From NCBI GenBank assembly GCA_947623455.1, contig OX392527.1, positions 14,194,001 through 14,258,000 on the forward strand: a DNA stretch of 64,000 nt, read 5' to 3'. The notes under the pieces are model-generated. The model did no database searches. It was not told the DNA's origin and was given only the letters and a program-made list of their open reading frames with translations. This document shows, piece by piece, positions 27,018 to 39,630 of the stretch (its first letter is position 1; each line of letters begins with the position of its first letter). The position numbers and the translations under genes are program-made. Origin of the DNA: Mimachlamys varia (taxonomy: Eukaryota; Mollusca; Bivalvia; Pectinida; Pectinidae).

Positions 27018-30000
27018 TTTGTTTTAGTGGAGGGGGTTGTGTTGGTATTTGTTTTAGTGGAGGGGGTTGTGTTTGTGGTGTTTGTTTTAGTGGAGGGGTT
27101 GTGTTTGTGGTATTTGTCTGAGTGGAGGGAGTTGTGTTTGTGGTATTTGTGTTAGTGACGGGGGTTGTGTTTGTGGTATTTTTGTGAGTGGAGGGGGTTG
27201 TGTTTGTGGTATTTGTTTGAGTGGAGGGAGTTGTGTTTGTGGTATTTGTGTTAGTGACGGGGGTTGTGTTTGTGGTATTTGTGTGAGTGGAGGGGGTTGT
27301 GTTTGTGGTATTTCTGTGAGTGGAGGGGTTGTGTTTGTGGTGTTTGTGTGAGTGGAGGGGGTTGTGTTTGTATTTGTGTGAGTGGAAGGGGTTGTGTTTG
27401 TGGTATTTGTGTGAGTTGAAGGGTTGTGTTTGTGGTATTTCTTTTAGTGTAGGGGTTGTGTTTGTATTAATCGTTTGAGTGGAGGGGGTTGTGTTTGTGG
27501 TATTTGTGTGAGTGGAGGGGGTTGTGTTAGTATTTTTGTGAGTTGAAGGATCGTGTTTGTGGTATTTGTGTGAATGGAGAGGATGTGTTTGTGGTATTTT
27601 TGTGAATGAAGGGGGTTGTGTTTGTGGTATTTGTGTGAATGGAAAGGATTGTGTTTAGGGTATTTTTGTTAGTGGAGGGGATGTGTTTGTATTATTTTGT
27701 GTGAGTGGAGGGGTTGTGTTTGTGGTATTTGTTTGAGTGGAGGGGTTGTGTTTGTGATATTTGTGTGAGTGGAGGGTGTTGTGTTTGTGCTATTTCTGTT
27801 AGTGGAGGGGTTGTGTTTGTGGTATTTGTTTGAGTGGAGGGGGTTGTGTTTGTGGTATTTGTGTGAGTGGAGGGGGTTGTGTTTGTGGTATCTGTTTGAG
27901 TGGAGGGAGTTGTGTTTGTGGTATTTGTGTTAGTGACGGGGGTTGTGTTTGTGGTATTTGTGTGAGTGGAGGGGGTTGTGTTTGTGGTATTTGTTTAAGT
28001 GGAGGGGGTTGTGTTTGTGGTATTTGTTTTAGTGGAGGGAGTTGTGTTTGTGGTATTTGTTTTAGTGGAGGGGGTTGTGTTTGTGGTGTTTGTTTGAGTG
28101 GAGGGGTTGTGTTTGTGGTATTTGTGTGAGTGGAGGGAGTTGTGTTTGTGGTATTTGTGTTAGTGACGGGGGCTGTGTTTGTGGTATTTGTGTGAGTGGA
28201 GGGGGTTGTGTTTGTGGTATTTGTTTGAGTGGAGGGAGTTGTGTTTGTGGTATTTGTGTGAGTGGAGGGGGTTGTGTTTGTGGTATTTGTGTGAGTGAAG
28301 GGGGTTGTGTTTGTGGTATTTGTGTAAGTGGAGGGGGTTGTGTTTGTATTATTGTGTGAGTGGAGGGGTTGTGTTTGTATTATTTGTGTGAGTGGAGGGT
28401 GTTGTGTTTGTAGTATTGTGTGAGTGGAGGGGGTTGTGTTTGTGGTATTGTGTGAGTGCAGGGGATGTGTGTGTGGTGTTTTTGTTAGTGGAGGGGATGT
28501 ATTTGTATTATTTTGTGTGAGTGGAGGGGTTGTGTTTGTGCTATTTCTGTTAGTGGAGGGGTTGTGTTTGTGGTATTTGTTTGAGTGGAGGGGGTTGTGT
28601 TTGTGGTATTTGTGTTAGTGGAAGGGGTTGTGATTGTGGTATTTGTGTTAGTGGAGGGGTTGTGTTTGTGGTGTTTGTTTGAGTGTAGGGGGTTGTGTTT
28701 GTGGTATTTGTGTGAGTGGAGGGGGTTGTGTTTGTGGTATTTGTGTGAGTGGAGGGGTTGTGTTTGTGGTGTTTGTTTGAGTGGAGGGGTTGTGTTTGTG
28801 GTATTTGTTTTAGTGGAGGGGGTTGTGTTGGTATTTGTTTTAGTGGAGGGGGTTGTGTTTGTGGTGTTTGTTTTAGTGGAGGGGTTGTGTTTGTGGTATT
28901 TGTCTGAGTGGAGGGAGTTGTGTTTGTGGTATTTGTGTTAGTGACGGGGGTTGTGTTTGTGGTATTTTTGTGAGTGGAGGGGGTTGTGTTTGTGGTATTT
29001 GTTTGAGTGGAGGGAGTTGTGTTTGTGGTATTTGTGTTAGTGACGGGGGTTGTGTTTGTGGTATTTGTGTGAGTGGAGGGGGTTGTGTTTGTGGTATTTC
29101 TGTGAGTGGAGGGGTTGTGTTTGTGGTGTTTGTGTGAGTGGAGGGGGTTGTGTTTGTATTTGTGTGAGTGGAAGGGGTTGTGTTTGTGGTATTTGTGTGA
29201 GTTGAAGGGTTGTGTTTGTGGTATTTCTTTTAGTGTAGGGGTTGTGTTTGTATTAATCGTTTGAGTGGAGGGGGTTGTGTTTGTGGTATTTGTGTGAGTG
29301 GAGGGGGTTGTGTTAGTATTTTTGTGAGTTGAAGGATCGTGTTTGTGGTATTTGTGTGAATGGAGAGGATGTGTTTGTGGTATTTTTGTGAATGAAGGGG
29401 GTTGTGTTTGTGGTATTTGTGTGAATGGAAAGGATTGTGTTTAGGGTATTTTTGTTAGTGGAGGGGATGTGTTTGTATTATTTTGTGTGAGTGGAGGGGT
29501 TGTGTTTGTGGTATTTGTTTGAGTGGAGGGGTTGTGTTTGTGATATTTGTGTGAGTGGAGGGTGTTGTGTTTGTGCTATTTCTGTTAGTGGAGGGGTTGT
29601 GTTTGTGGTATTTGTTTGAGTGGAGGGGGTTGTGTTTGTGGTATTTGTGTGAGTGGAGGGGGTTGTGTTTGTGGTATCTGTTTGAGTGGAGGGAGTTGTG
29701 TTTGTGGTATTTGTGTTAGTGACGGGGGTTGTGTTTGTGGTATTTGTGTGAGTGGAGGGGGTTGTGTTTGTGGTATTTGTTTAAGTGGAGGGGGTTGTGT
29801 TTGTGGTATTTGTTTTAGTGGAGGGAGTTGTGTTTGTGGTATTTGTTTTAGTGGAGGGGGTTGTGTTTGTGGTGTTTGTTTGAGTGGAGGGGTTGTGTTT
29901 GTGGTATTTGTGTGAGTGGAGGGAGTTGTGTTTGTGGTATTTGTGTTAGTGACGGGGGCTGTGTTTGTGGTATTTGTGTGAGTGGAGGGGGTTGTGTTTG

Positions 30001-30600
30001 TGGTATTTGTTTGAGTGGAGGGAGTTGTGTTTGTGGTATTTGTGTGAGTGGAGGGGGTTGTGTTTGTGGTATTTGTGTGAGTGAAGGGGGTTGTGTTTGT
30101 GGTATTTGTGTAAGTGGAGGGGGTTGTGTTTGTATTATTGTGTGAGTGGAGGGGTTGTGTTTGTATTATTTGTGTGAGTGGAGGGTGTTGTGTTTGTAGT
30201 ATTGTGTGAGTGGAGGGGGTTGTGTTTGTGGTATTGTGTGAGTGCAGGGGATGTGTGTGTGGTGTTTTTGTTAGTGGAGGGGATGTATTTGTATTATTTT
30301 GTGTGAGTGGAGGGGTTGTGTTTGTGCTATTTCTGTTAGTGGAGGGGTTGTGTTTGTGGTATTTGTTTGAGTGGAGGGGGTTGTGTTTGTGGTATTTGTG
30401 TTAGTGGAAGGGGTTGTGATTGTGGTATTTGTGTTAGTGGAGGGGTTGTGTTTGTGGTGTTTGTTTGAGTGTAGGGGGTTGTGTTTGTGGTATTTGTGTG
30501 AGTGGAGGGGGTTGTGTTTGTGGTATTTGTGTGAGTGGAGGGGTTGTGTTTGTGGTGTTTGTTTGAGTGGAGGGGTTGTGTTTGTGGTATTTGTTTTAGT
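27018..30600. repeat. nested 1,786-bp duplication, right copy of the 6-kb block
   Basis: This is the counterpart of the 21000-24540 duplication. Markers at 27830/29616, 28075/29861 and 28424/30210 are all exactly 1,786 bp apart. Here the monomer near 30040 is still present, so the two internal copies are the same length. Confidence 0.85.
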
Positions 30601-33569
30601 GGAGGGAGTTGTGTTTGTGGTATTTGTTTTAGTGGAGGGGGTTGTGTTTGTGGTATTTGTGTGAGTGAAGGGGGTTGTGTTTGTGGTATTTGTGTAAGTG
30701 GAGGGGGTTGTGTTTGTATTATTTGTGTGAGATGGAGGGGTTGTGTTTGTATTATTTGTGTGAGTGGAGGGGGTTGTGTTTGTAGTATTGTGTGAGTGGA
30801 GGGGGTTGTGTTTGTGGTATTGTGTGAGCGGAGGGGATGTGTTTGTGGTGTTTTTGTTAGTGGAGGGGATGTATTTGTATTATTTTGTGTGAGTGGAGGG
30901 GTTGTGTTTGTGCTAATTGTTTTAATGGAAGGGTTGTGTTTGTGGTATTTGTGTGAGTTGAAGGGTTGTGTTTGTAGTGTTTGTGTGAGTGGAGGGTTGT
31001 GTTAGTGGTATTTGTGTGAGTGGAGGGGGTTGTGTTTGTGAATTTTTGTGAGTGGAGGGGTCGTGTTTGTGGTATTTGTGTGAGTTGAGGGGGTTGTGTT
31101 TGTGGTATTTCTGTTAGTGGAGGGGTTGTGTTTGTGGTATTTGTGTGAGTGGAGGTTGTTGTGTTTGTGGTGTTTGTTTGTGTGGAGGGGTTGTGTTTTT
31201 GGTATTTGTCTGAGTGGAGGGAGTTGTGTTTGTGGTATTTGTGTTAGTGACGGGGGTTGTGTTTGTGGTATTTGTGTGAGTGGAGGGGGTTGTGTTTGTG
31301 GTATTTGTTTGAGTGGAGGGAGTTGTGTTTGTGGTATTTGTGTTAGTGACGGGGGTTGTGTTTGTGGTATTTGTGTGAGTGGAGGGGGTTGTGTTTGTGG
31401 TATTTCTGTGAGTGGAGGGGTTGTGTTTGTGGTGTTTGTGTGAGTGGAGGGGGTTGTGTTTGTATTTGTGTGAGTGGAAGGGGTTGTGTTTGTGGTATTT
31501 GTGCGAGTTGAAGGGTTGTGTTTGTGGTATTTCTTTTAGTGGATGGGTTGTGTTTGTATTAATCGTTTGAGTGGAGGGGGTTGTGTTTGTGGTATTTGTG
31601 TGAGTGGAGGGGGTTGTGTTAGTATTTTTGTGAGTGGAGGGGGTTGTGTTTGTGGTATTTCTGTGAGTGGAGGGGTTGTGTTTGTGGTGTTTGTGTGAGT
31701 GGAGGGGGTTGTGTTAGTATTTTTGTGAGTTGAAGGATCGTGTTTGTGGTATTTGTGTGAATGGAGAGGATGTGTTTGTATTATTTTGTGTGAGTGGAGG
31801 GGTTGTGTTTGTGGTATTTGTTTGAGTGGAGGGGTTGTGTTTGTGATATTTGTGTGAGTGGAGGGTGTTGTGTTTGTGCTATTTCTGTTAGTGGACGGGT
31901 TGTGTTTGTGGTATTGTGTGAGCGGAGGGGATGTGTTTGTGGTGTTTTTGTTAGTGGAGGGGATGTATTTGTATTATTTTGTGTGAAAATGGAGGGGTTG
32001 TGTTTGTGCTAATTGTTTTAATGGAAGGGTTGTGTTTGTGGTATTTGTGTGAGTTGAAGGGTTGTGTTTGTAGTGTTTGTGTGAGTGGAGGGTTGTGTTA
32101 GTGGTATTTGTGTGAGTGGAGGGGGTTGTGTTTGTGTTTTTTTGTGAGTGGAGGGGTTGTGTTTGTGGTATTTGTGTGAGTTGAGGGGGTTGTGTTTGTG
32201 GTATTTCTGTTAGGGGAGGGGTTATGTTTGTGGTATTTGTGTGAGTGGAGGGAGTTGTGTTTGTGGTATTTGTGTTAGTGACGGGGGTTGTGTTTGTGGT
32301 ATTTGTGTGAGTGGAGGGGGTTGTGTTTGTGGTATTTCTGTGAGTGGAGGGGTTGTGTTTGTGGTGTTTGTGTGAGTGGAGGGGGTTGTGTTTGTATTTG
32401 TGTGAGTGGAAGGGGTTGTGTTTGTGGTATTTGTGCGAGTTGAAGGGTTGTGTTTGTGGTATTTCTTTTAGTGGATGGGTTGTGTTTGTATTAATCGTTT
32501 GAGTGGAGGGGGTTGTGTTTGTGGTATTTGTGTAAGTGGAGGGGGTTGTGTTAGTATTTTTGTGAGTTGAAGGATCGTGTTTGTGGTATTTGTGTGAATG
32601 GAGAGGATGTGTTTGTGGTATTTTTGTGAATGAAGGGGGTTGTGTTTGTGGTATTTGTGTGAATGGAACGGATTGTGTTTAGGGTATTTTTGTTAGTGGA
32701 GGGGATGTGTTTGTATTATTTTGTGTGAGTGGAGGGGTTGTGTTTGTGGTATTTGTTTGAGTGGAGGGGTTGTGTTTGTGATATTTGTGTGAGTGGAGGG
32801 TGTTGTGTTTGTGCTATTTCTGTTAGTGGAGGGGTTGTGTTTGTGGTATTTGTTTGAGTGGAGGGGGTTGTGTTTGTGGTATTTGTGTGAGTGGAGGGGG
32901 TTGTGTTTGTGGTATTTGTGTGAGTGGAGGGGTTGTGTTTGTGGTGTTTGTTTGAGTGTAGGGGTTGTGTTTGTGGTATTTGTGTTACTGGAAGGTGTTT
33001 TGATTGTGGTATTTGTGTTAGTGGAGGGGTTGTGTTTGTGGTGTTTGTTTGAGTGTAGGGGGTTGTGTTTGTGGTATTTGTGTGAGTGGAGGGGGTTGTG
33101 TTTGTGGTATTTGTGTGAGTGGAGGGGTTGTGTTTGTGGTGTTTGTTTGAGTGTAGGGGTTGTGTTTGTGGTATTTGTTTTAGTGGAGGGAGTTGTGTTT
33201 ATGGTATTTGTTTTAGTGGAGGGGGTTGTGTTTGTGGTATTTGTGTGAGTGAAGGGGGTTGTGTTTGTATTATTTGTGTGAGATGGAGGGGTTGTGTTTG
33301 TATTATTTGTGTGAGTGGAGGGGGTTGTGTTTGTATTATTTGTGTGAGTGGAGGGGGTTGTGTTTGTAGTATTGTGTGAGTGGAGGGGGTTGTGTTTGTG
33401 GTATTGTGTTAGTGGAGGGGATGTGTTTGTGGTGTTTTGGTTAGTGGAGGGGATGTATTTGTATTATTTTGTGTGAGTGGAGGGGTTGTGTTTGTGCTAA
33501 TTGTTTTAATGGAAGGGTTGTGTTTGTGGTAATTGTGTGAGTTGAAGGGTTGTGTTTGTAGTGTTTGTT

Positions 33570-34800
33570 TGAGTGGAGGGTTGTGTTAGTGGTATTTGTG
33601 TGAGTGGAGGGGGTTGTGTTTGTGTTTTTTTGTGAGTGGAGGGGTTGTGTTTGTGGTATTTGTTTGAGTTGAGGGGGTTGTGTTTGTGGTATTTCTGTTA
33701 GTGGAGGGGTTGTGTTTGTGGTATTTGTGTGAGTGGAGGGGGTTGTGTTTGTGGTGTTTGTTTGAGTGGAGGGGTTGTGTTTGTGGTATTTGTGTGAGTG
33801 GAGGGGGTTGTGTTTGTGGTATTTGTTTGAGTGGAGGGAGTTGTGTTTGTGGTATTTGTGTTAGTGACGGGGGTTGTGTTTGTGGTATTTGTGTGAATGG
33901 ATGGGGTTGTGTTTGTGGTATTTCTGTGAGTGGAGGGGTTGTGTTTGTAGTGTTTGTGTGAGTGGAGGGGGTTGTGTTTGTATTTGTGTGAGTGGAAGGG
34001 GTTGTGTTTGTGGTATTTGTGTGAGTTGAAGGGTTGTGTTTGTGGTATTTCTTTTAGTGGAGGGGTTGTGTTTGTATTAATCGTTTGAGTGGAGGGGGTT
34101 GTGTTTGTGGTATTTGTGTGAGTGGAGGGGGTTGTGTTAGTATTTTTGTGAGTTGAAGGATCGTGTTTGTGGTATTTGTGTGAATGGAGAGGATGTGTTT
34201 GTGGTATTTTTGTGAATGAAGGGGGTTGTGTTTGTACTATTTGTGTGAATGGAAAGGATTGTGTTTAGGGTATTTTTGTTAGTGGAGGAGATGTGTTTGT
34301 ATTATTTTGTGTGAGTGGAGGGGTTGTGTTTGTGGTATTTTTGTTAGTGGAGGGGATGTGTTTGTATTATTTTGTGTGAGTGGAGGGGGTTGTGTTAGTA
34401 TTTGTTTTAGTGGAGGGGTTGTGTTTATGGTATTTGTTTTAGTGGAGGGGGTTGTGTTAGTATTTGTTTTAGTGGAGGGGTTGTGTTTGTGGTATTTGTT
34501 TTAGTGGAGGGGGTTGTGTTAGTATTTGTTTTAGTGAAGGGGTTGTGTTTGTGGTATTTGTTTTAGTGGAGGGGGTTGTGTTGGTATTTGTTTTAGTGGA
34601 GGGGGTTGTGTTTGTGGTGTTTGTTTTAGTGGAGGGGTTGTGTTTGTGGTATTTGTCTGAATGGAGGGAGTTGTGTTTGTGGTATTTGTGTTAGTGACGG
34701 GGGTTGTGTTTGTGGTATTTGTGTGAGTGGAGGGGGTTGTGTTTGTGGTATTTGTTTGAGTGGAGGGAGTTGTGTTTGTGGTATTTGTGTTAGTGACGGG
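33570..34800. repeat. partial third copy of the 6-kb block
   Basis: The order of variants at 33680-34504 matches 20123-20947 and 26141-26965, including the 627-bp spacing between two markers (33680 to 34307) and the rare phrases gtgtttgtactatttg and gtggaggagatg. A few substitutions, such as gtgaatggatggggttg near 33894, make it a little more diverged than copies 1 and 2. Confidence 0.8.
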
Positions 34801-34904
34801 GGTTGTGTTTGTGGTATTTGTGTGATAGGAGGGGGTTGTGTTTGTGGTATTTCTGTGAGTGGAGGGGTTGTGTTTGTGGTGTTTGTGTGAGTGGAGGGGG
34901 TTGT

Positions 34905-35420
34905 GTTTGTGGTATTTCTGTGAGTGGAGGGGTTGTGTTTGTGGTGTTTGTGTGAGTGGAGGGGGTTGTGTTTGTGGTGTTTGTGTGAGTGGAGGGGTTG
35001 TGTTTGTGGTGTTTGTGTGAGTGGAGGGGGTTGTGTTTGTGGTGTTTGTGTGAGTGGAGGGGTTGTGTTTGTGGTGTTTGTGTGAGTGGAGGGGGTTGTG
35101 TTTGTGGTGTTTGTGTGAGTGGAGGGGTTGTGTTTGTGGTGTTTGTGTGAGTGGAGGGGGTTGTGTTTGTGGTGTTTGTGTGAGTGGAGGGGTTGTGTTT
35201 GTGGTGTTTGTGTGAGTGGAGGGGGTTGTGTTTGTGGTATTTCTGTGAGTGGAGGGGTTGTGTTTGTGGTGTTTGTGTGAGTGGAGGGGGTTGTGTTTGT
35301 GGTGTTTGTGTGAGTGGAGGGGTTGTGTTTGTGGTGTTTGTGTGAGTGGAGGGGGTTGTGTTTGTGGTGTTTGTGTGAGTGGAGGGGTTGTGTTTGTGGT
35401 GTTTGTGTGAGTGGAGGGTT
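34905..35420. repeat. homogeneous 65-bp dimer run in the G/T array
   Basis: A 33-bp unit (ggagggggttg form) alternates with a 32-bp unit (ggaggggttg form), both carrying ggtgtttgtgtgag, about eight times with almost no other variation. It is the most uniform stretch of the array and looks like the newest local expansion. Confidence 0.8.
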
Positions 35421-38008
35421 GTGTTAGTGGTATTTGTGTGAGTGGAGGGGGTTGTGTTTGTATTTGTGTGAGTGGAAGGGGTTGTGTTTGTGGTATTTGT
35501 GTGAGTTGAAGGGTTGTGTTTGTGGTATTTCTTTTAGTGGAGGGGTTGTGTTTGTATTAATCGTTTGAGTGGAGGGGGTTGTGTTTGTGGTATTTGTGTG
35601 AGTGGAGGGGGTTGTGTTAGTATTTTTGTGAGTTGAAGGATCGTGTTTGTGGTATTTGTGTGAATGGAGAGGATGTGTTTGTGGTATTTTTGTGAATGAA
35701 GGGGGTTGTGTTTGTGGTATTTGTGTGAATGGAAAGGATTGTGTTTAGGGTATTTTTGTTAGCGGAGGGGATGTGTTTGTATTATTTTGTGTGAGTGGAG
35801 GGGTTGTGTTTGTGGTATTTGTTTGAGTGGAGGGGTTGTGTTTGTGATATTTGTGTGAGTGGAGGGTGTTGTGTTTGTGCTATTTCTGTTAGTGGAGGGG
35901 TTGTGTTTGTGGTATTTGTTTGAGTGGAGGGGGTTGTGTTTGTGGTATTTGTGTGAGTGGAGGGGGTTGTGTTTGTGGTATCTGTTTGAGTGGAGGGAGT
36001 TGTGTTTGTGGTATTTGTTTTAGTGGAGGGGGTTGTGTTTGTGGTGTTTGTTTGAGTGGAGGTGTTGTGTTTGTGGTATTTGTCTGAGTGGAGGGAGTTG
36101 TGTTTGTGGTATTTGTGTTAGTGACGGGGGCTGTGTTTGTGGTATTTGTGTGAGTGGAGGGGGTTGTGTTTGTGGTATTTGTCTGAGTGGAGGGAGTTGT
36201 GTTTGTGGTATTTGTGTTAGTTGAGGGGGTTGTGTTTGTGGTATTTGTGTGAGTGGAGGGGGTTGTGTTTGTGGTATTTGTTTGAGTGGAGGGAGTTGTG
36301 TTTGTGGTATTTGTGTGAGTGGAGGGGGTTGTGTTTGTGGTATTTGTGTGAGTGAAGGGTGTTGTGTTTGTGGTATTTGTTTAAGTGGAGGGGGTTGTGT
36401 TTGTATTATTGTGTGAGTGGAGGGGTTGTGTTTGTATTATTTGTGTGAGTGGAGGGGGTTGTGTTTGTAGTATTGTGTGAGTGGAGGGGATGTGTGTGTG
36501 GTGTTTTTGTTAGTGGAGGGGATGTATTTGTATTATTTTGTGTGAGTGGAGGGGTTGTGTTTGTGCTAATTGTTTTAATGGAAGGGTTGTGTTTGTGGTA
36601 TTTGTGTGAGTTGAAGGGTTGTGTTTGTAGTGTTTGTGTGAGTGGAGGGTTGTGTTAGTGGTATTTGTGTGAGTGGAGGGGGTTGTGTTTGTGTTTTTTT
36701 GTGAGTGGAGGGGTTGTGTTTGTGGTATTTGTGTGAGTTGAGGGGGTTGTGTTTGTGGTATTTCTGTTAGTGGAGGGGTTGTGTTTGTGGTATTTGTGTG
36801 AGTGGAGGTTGTTGTGTTTGTTTGAGTGGAGGGGTTGTGTTTGTGGTATTTGTCTGAGTGGAGGGAGTTGTGTTTGTGGTATTTGTGTTAGTGACGGGGG
36901 TTGTGTTTGTGGTATTTGTGTGAGTGGAGGGGGTTGTGTTTGTGGTATTTGTTTGAGTGGAGGGAGTTGTGTTTGTGGTATTTGTGTTAGTGACGGGGGT
37001 TGTGTTTGTGGTATTTGTGTGAGTGGAGGGGATTGTGTTTGTGGTATTTCTGTGAGTGGAGGGGTTTTGTTTGTGGTATTTCTGTTAGTGGAGGGGTTGT
37101 GTTTGTGGTATTTGTGTGAGTGGAGGTTGTTGTGTTTGTGGTGTTTGTTTGTGTGGAGGGGTTGTGTTTGTGGTATTTGTCTGAGTGGAGGGAGTTGTGT
37201 TTGTGGTATTTCTGTGAGTGGAGGGGTTGTGTTTGTGGTGTTTGTGTGAGTGGAGGGGGTTGTGTTTGTATTTGTGTGAGTTGAAGGGGTTGTGTTTGTG
37301 GTATTTCTGTGAGTGGAGGGGTTGTGTTTGTGGTGTTTGTGTGAGTGGAGGGGGTTGTGTTTGTATTTGTGTGAGTGGAAGGGGTTGTGTTTGTGGTATT
37401 TGTGTGAGTTGAAGGGTTGTGTTTGTGGTATTTCTTTTAGTGGAGGGGTTGTGTTTGTATTAATCGTTTGAGTGGAGGGGGTTGTGTTTGTGGTATTTGT
37501 GTGAGTGGAGGGGGTTGTGTTAGTATTTTTGTGAGTTGAAGGATCGTGTTTGTGGTATTTGTGTGAATGGAGAGGATGTGTTTGTGTTTTTTTTTTGAAG
37601 GAAGGGGGTTGTGTTTGTGGTATTTGTGTTAATGGAAAGGATTGTGTTTAGGGTATTTTTGTTAGTGGAGGGGATGTGTTTGTATTATTTTGTGTGAGTG
37701 GAGGGGTTGTGTTTGTGGTATTTTTGTTAGTGGAGGGGATGTGTTTGTATTATTTTGTGTGAGTGGAGGGGGTTGTGTTAGTATTTGTTTTAGTGGAGGG
37801 GTTGTGTTTGTGGTATTTGTTTTAGTGGAGGGGGTTGTGTTGGTATTTGTTTTAGTGGAGGGGTTGTGTTAGTATTTGTTTGAGTGGAGGGGGTTGTGTT
37901 AGTATTTGTTTAAGTGGAGAGGGTTGTGTTAGTATTTTGTGAGTGGAGAGGGTTGTGTTAGTATTTGTGTGAGTGGAGGGGGTTGTGTTTGTATTATTTG
38001 TTTGAGTG

Positions 38009-39050
38009 ATGTTGTGCCCAACCTTACATATTATATTACTTGTTACACAACGTACGTTATTTCAGATACCACAGAGACTCTCACTCCTTTCAGCGTCACG
38101 ACCATTATATCGGGTGTCTTTTCTAATATGTGCGCTACATTTAATACCGGGTAATATTATATAAAATGTCTGCAGTGAACGTAATACCCACACGATTAGT
38201 TTTACCTGGTCACAGAGTTCCGTTGTTAAAGGTGCGCCAACGAGACGGCGGTGTCACGTGACAAAAAGATCAAGACACATGGCGAGGAGGCTCACCGGAA
38301 AGCAATCGGGAACTATAAACACGACTTTGATTAGAAATTGCTTTTTATATAAATGAGCGGTATTAAGTGTCTCACTGGGGAGTCTTTGTCTCTGTGATAG
38401 AAGTATCATATTATTAGCGGGGACACGAGAAACGGTGGCTTTGTTTTGATAAAAATGGAAAAAACACTTGCAATAAAGTAGATATAATAGGGAAAAAATC
38501 CTGATCGTCATTGTGATATATAATGGTGTAAATCGAGGGTCGTCTTCTCTCGACCGGCCAGACAAATGAGAGACCAGTGTTTATGTTGTATTTCCAGCTG
38601 ATTCGGTGTAATCAGTACAGCGGCGACATTGTCGTCGAGACCTTTATAAAACAGCTGAAATAATGATACGTCTGTAAAAACATGTTAGAAAGTTACTGGA
38701 CACAAAGAGTACAAATGGCGACCTTGCATCTGGTCTTCCTCGTCATGGTGTCATGATGCAGGACTTTCATAACCATCACATTACCTATATACTTATCGAT
38801 ATAACGCTGCTGTAAAAACCGCTCCTGTCATGGCCTATTTTACCTCTAAGATAACCCTTTCTTTCTGATGAATTGAAAGGAAGCAATTGGTTTTGTAACA
38901 ATGCATGCAGCGCCACAAGGCAAGTCTAAATTCTACAGCAGAATCGACATAGGATTCATAATGTTAAACTTATACAACAACGTCAGATACAAAATAAAGA
39001 GAAAGTAAACACAAGAAGCTGACCAAGTACATTGTGTATGTTACAACCGG
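38009..39050. other. unique spacer, no gene recognised
   Basis: About 1 kb of single-copy-looking sequence right of the G/T array. A roughly 100-codon open stretch lies on the minus strand (38254-38565), but I recognise no domain, it has no evident splice context and its composition matches the spacer, so it is not called as a gene. A CACGTG E-box core lies near 38255. Confidence 0.55.
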
Positions 39051-39630
39051 GCAAGGAGAAGTTAACACGGGAAAATATGTAGGTTTCTATAGAGATAGGG
39101 AAAGTTAACACAGGGAAGCATGTGGGTTTCTATCGAGCAAGGGAAAGTTAACACGGGGAAACATGTAGGTTTCTATAGAGATAGGGAAAGTTAACACGGG
39201 GAAGCATGTAGGTTTCTATCGAGCAAGGGAAAGTTAACACGGGGAAACATGTAGGTTTCTATAGAGATAGGGAAGGTTAACACGGGGAAGCATGTAGGTT
39301 TCTATCGAGTAAAGGTTAAGTTAGCACGGGGAAGCATGTAGGTTTCTACCGAGCAAGGGAAAGTTAACATGGGGAAGAATGTAGGTTTCTACCGAGCAAG
39401 GGAAAGTTAACATGGGGAAGAATGTAGGTTTCTATCGAGCAAGGGTAATTAACACGGGGAAGCATGTAGGTTTCTATCGAGAAAAGGAAATTAACACGGA
39501 GAAGCATGTAGGTTTCTATCGAGCAAGGGAAAGTTAACACGGGAAGCATGTAGGTTTCTATCGAGCAAGGGAAAGTTAACATGGGAAGCATGTAGGTTTC
39601 TATCGAGCAAGGGAAAGTTAACACGGGGAA
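39051..39630. repeat. 43-bp minisatellite, about 13 copies
   Basis: Units share gggaaagttaacacggggaa, then gcatgtaggtttctat. The left half alternates two forms, ctatagagataggg and ctatcgagcaaggg, giving an 86-bp dimer. The right half is mostly the second form. HpaI-type gttaac is present in most units. Confidence 0.92.

Larger units (their letters stand above)
20030..32190. repeat. tandem duplication of about 6.02-6.05 kb in the G/T array
   Basis: Copy 1 spans about 20030-26058 and copy 2 about 26048-32190. Equivalent positions are 6,018 bp apart through most of the block (20123/26141, 20750/26768, 21812/27830, 23598/29616) and 6,051 bp apart after about 24.0 kb (24745/30796, 25045/31096, 25743/31794). 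The 33-bp step is one monomer missing from copy 1 near 24020. Wherever I compared the copies they matched base for base. A partial third copy follows at 33570-34800. Confidence 0.88.
9761..38008. repeat. 28-kb G/T-rich 33/32-bp minisatellite
   Basis: Roughly 860 tandem units. Core is gtggagggggttgtgtttgt, then ggtatttgtgtga (33 bp). A common 32-bp form has one G fewer (ggaggggttg). Frequent variants are ggtgtttgtttgag, gttagtgacggggg, gtattatttgtgtgag and tttctgttagtgg. The plus strand is almost free of C across the whole array. The 33-bp form keeps an 11-codon frame (for example GGCVCGICVSG), the 32-bp form shifts it, and TGA in gtgtgagtg closes one frame, so open stretches are short and numerous on plus. 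On minus the units read as Pro/Gln/Thr-rich frames with few ATGs. A (TG)n microsatellite sits near the left edge (about 9813-9831). Confidence 0.95.

Noticed and set aside
9942..37412. Dozens of short Cys/Gly/Val/Trp-rich open frames as Cys-rich peptides
   Set aside because: They are the three readings of one 33-bp unit, they end wherever a 32-bp unit or TGA occurs, and their ATGs come from random variants such as gagatgg or ggatgtg.
9761..38008. Telomeric repeat tract
   Set aside because: G/T-rich, but the unit is 33 bp and contains no TTAGGG-type repeat; only single G runs per unit.
9761..38008. Stable G-quadruplex array
   Set aside because: Each 33-bp unit has one long G run, so a structure would need loops of nearly 30 bases; four-run clusters are absent.
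38254..38565. 103-codon minus-strand open frame
   Set aside because: No domain, no signal of coding composition and no splice context.
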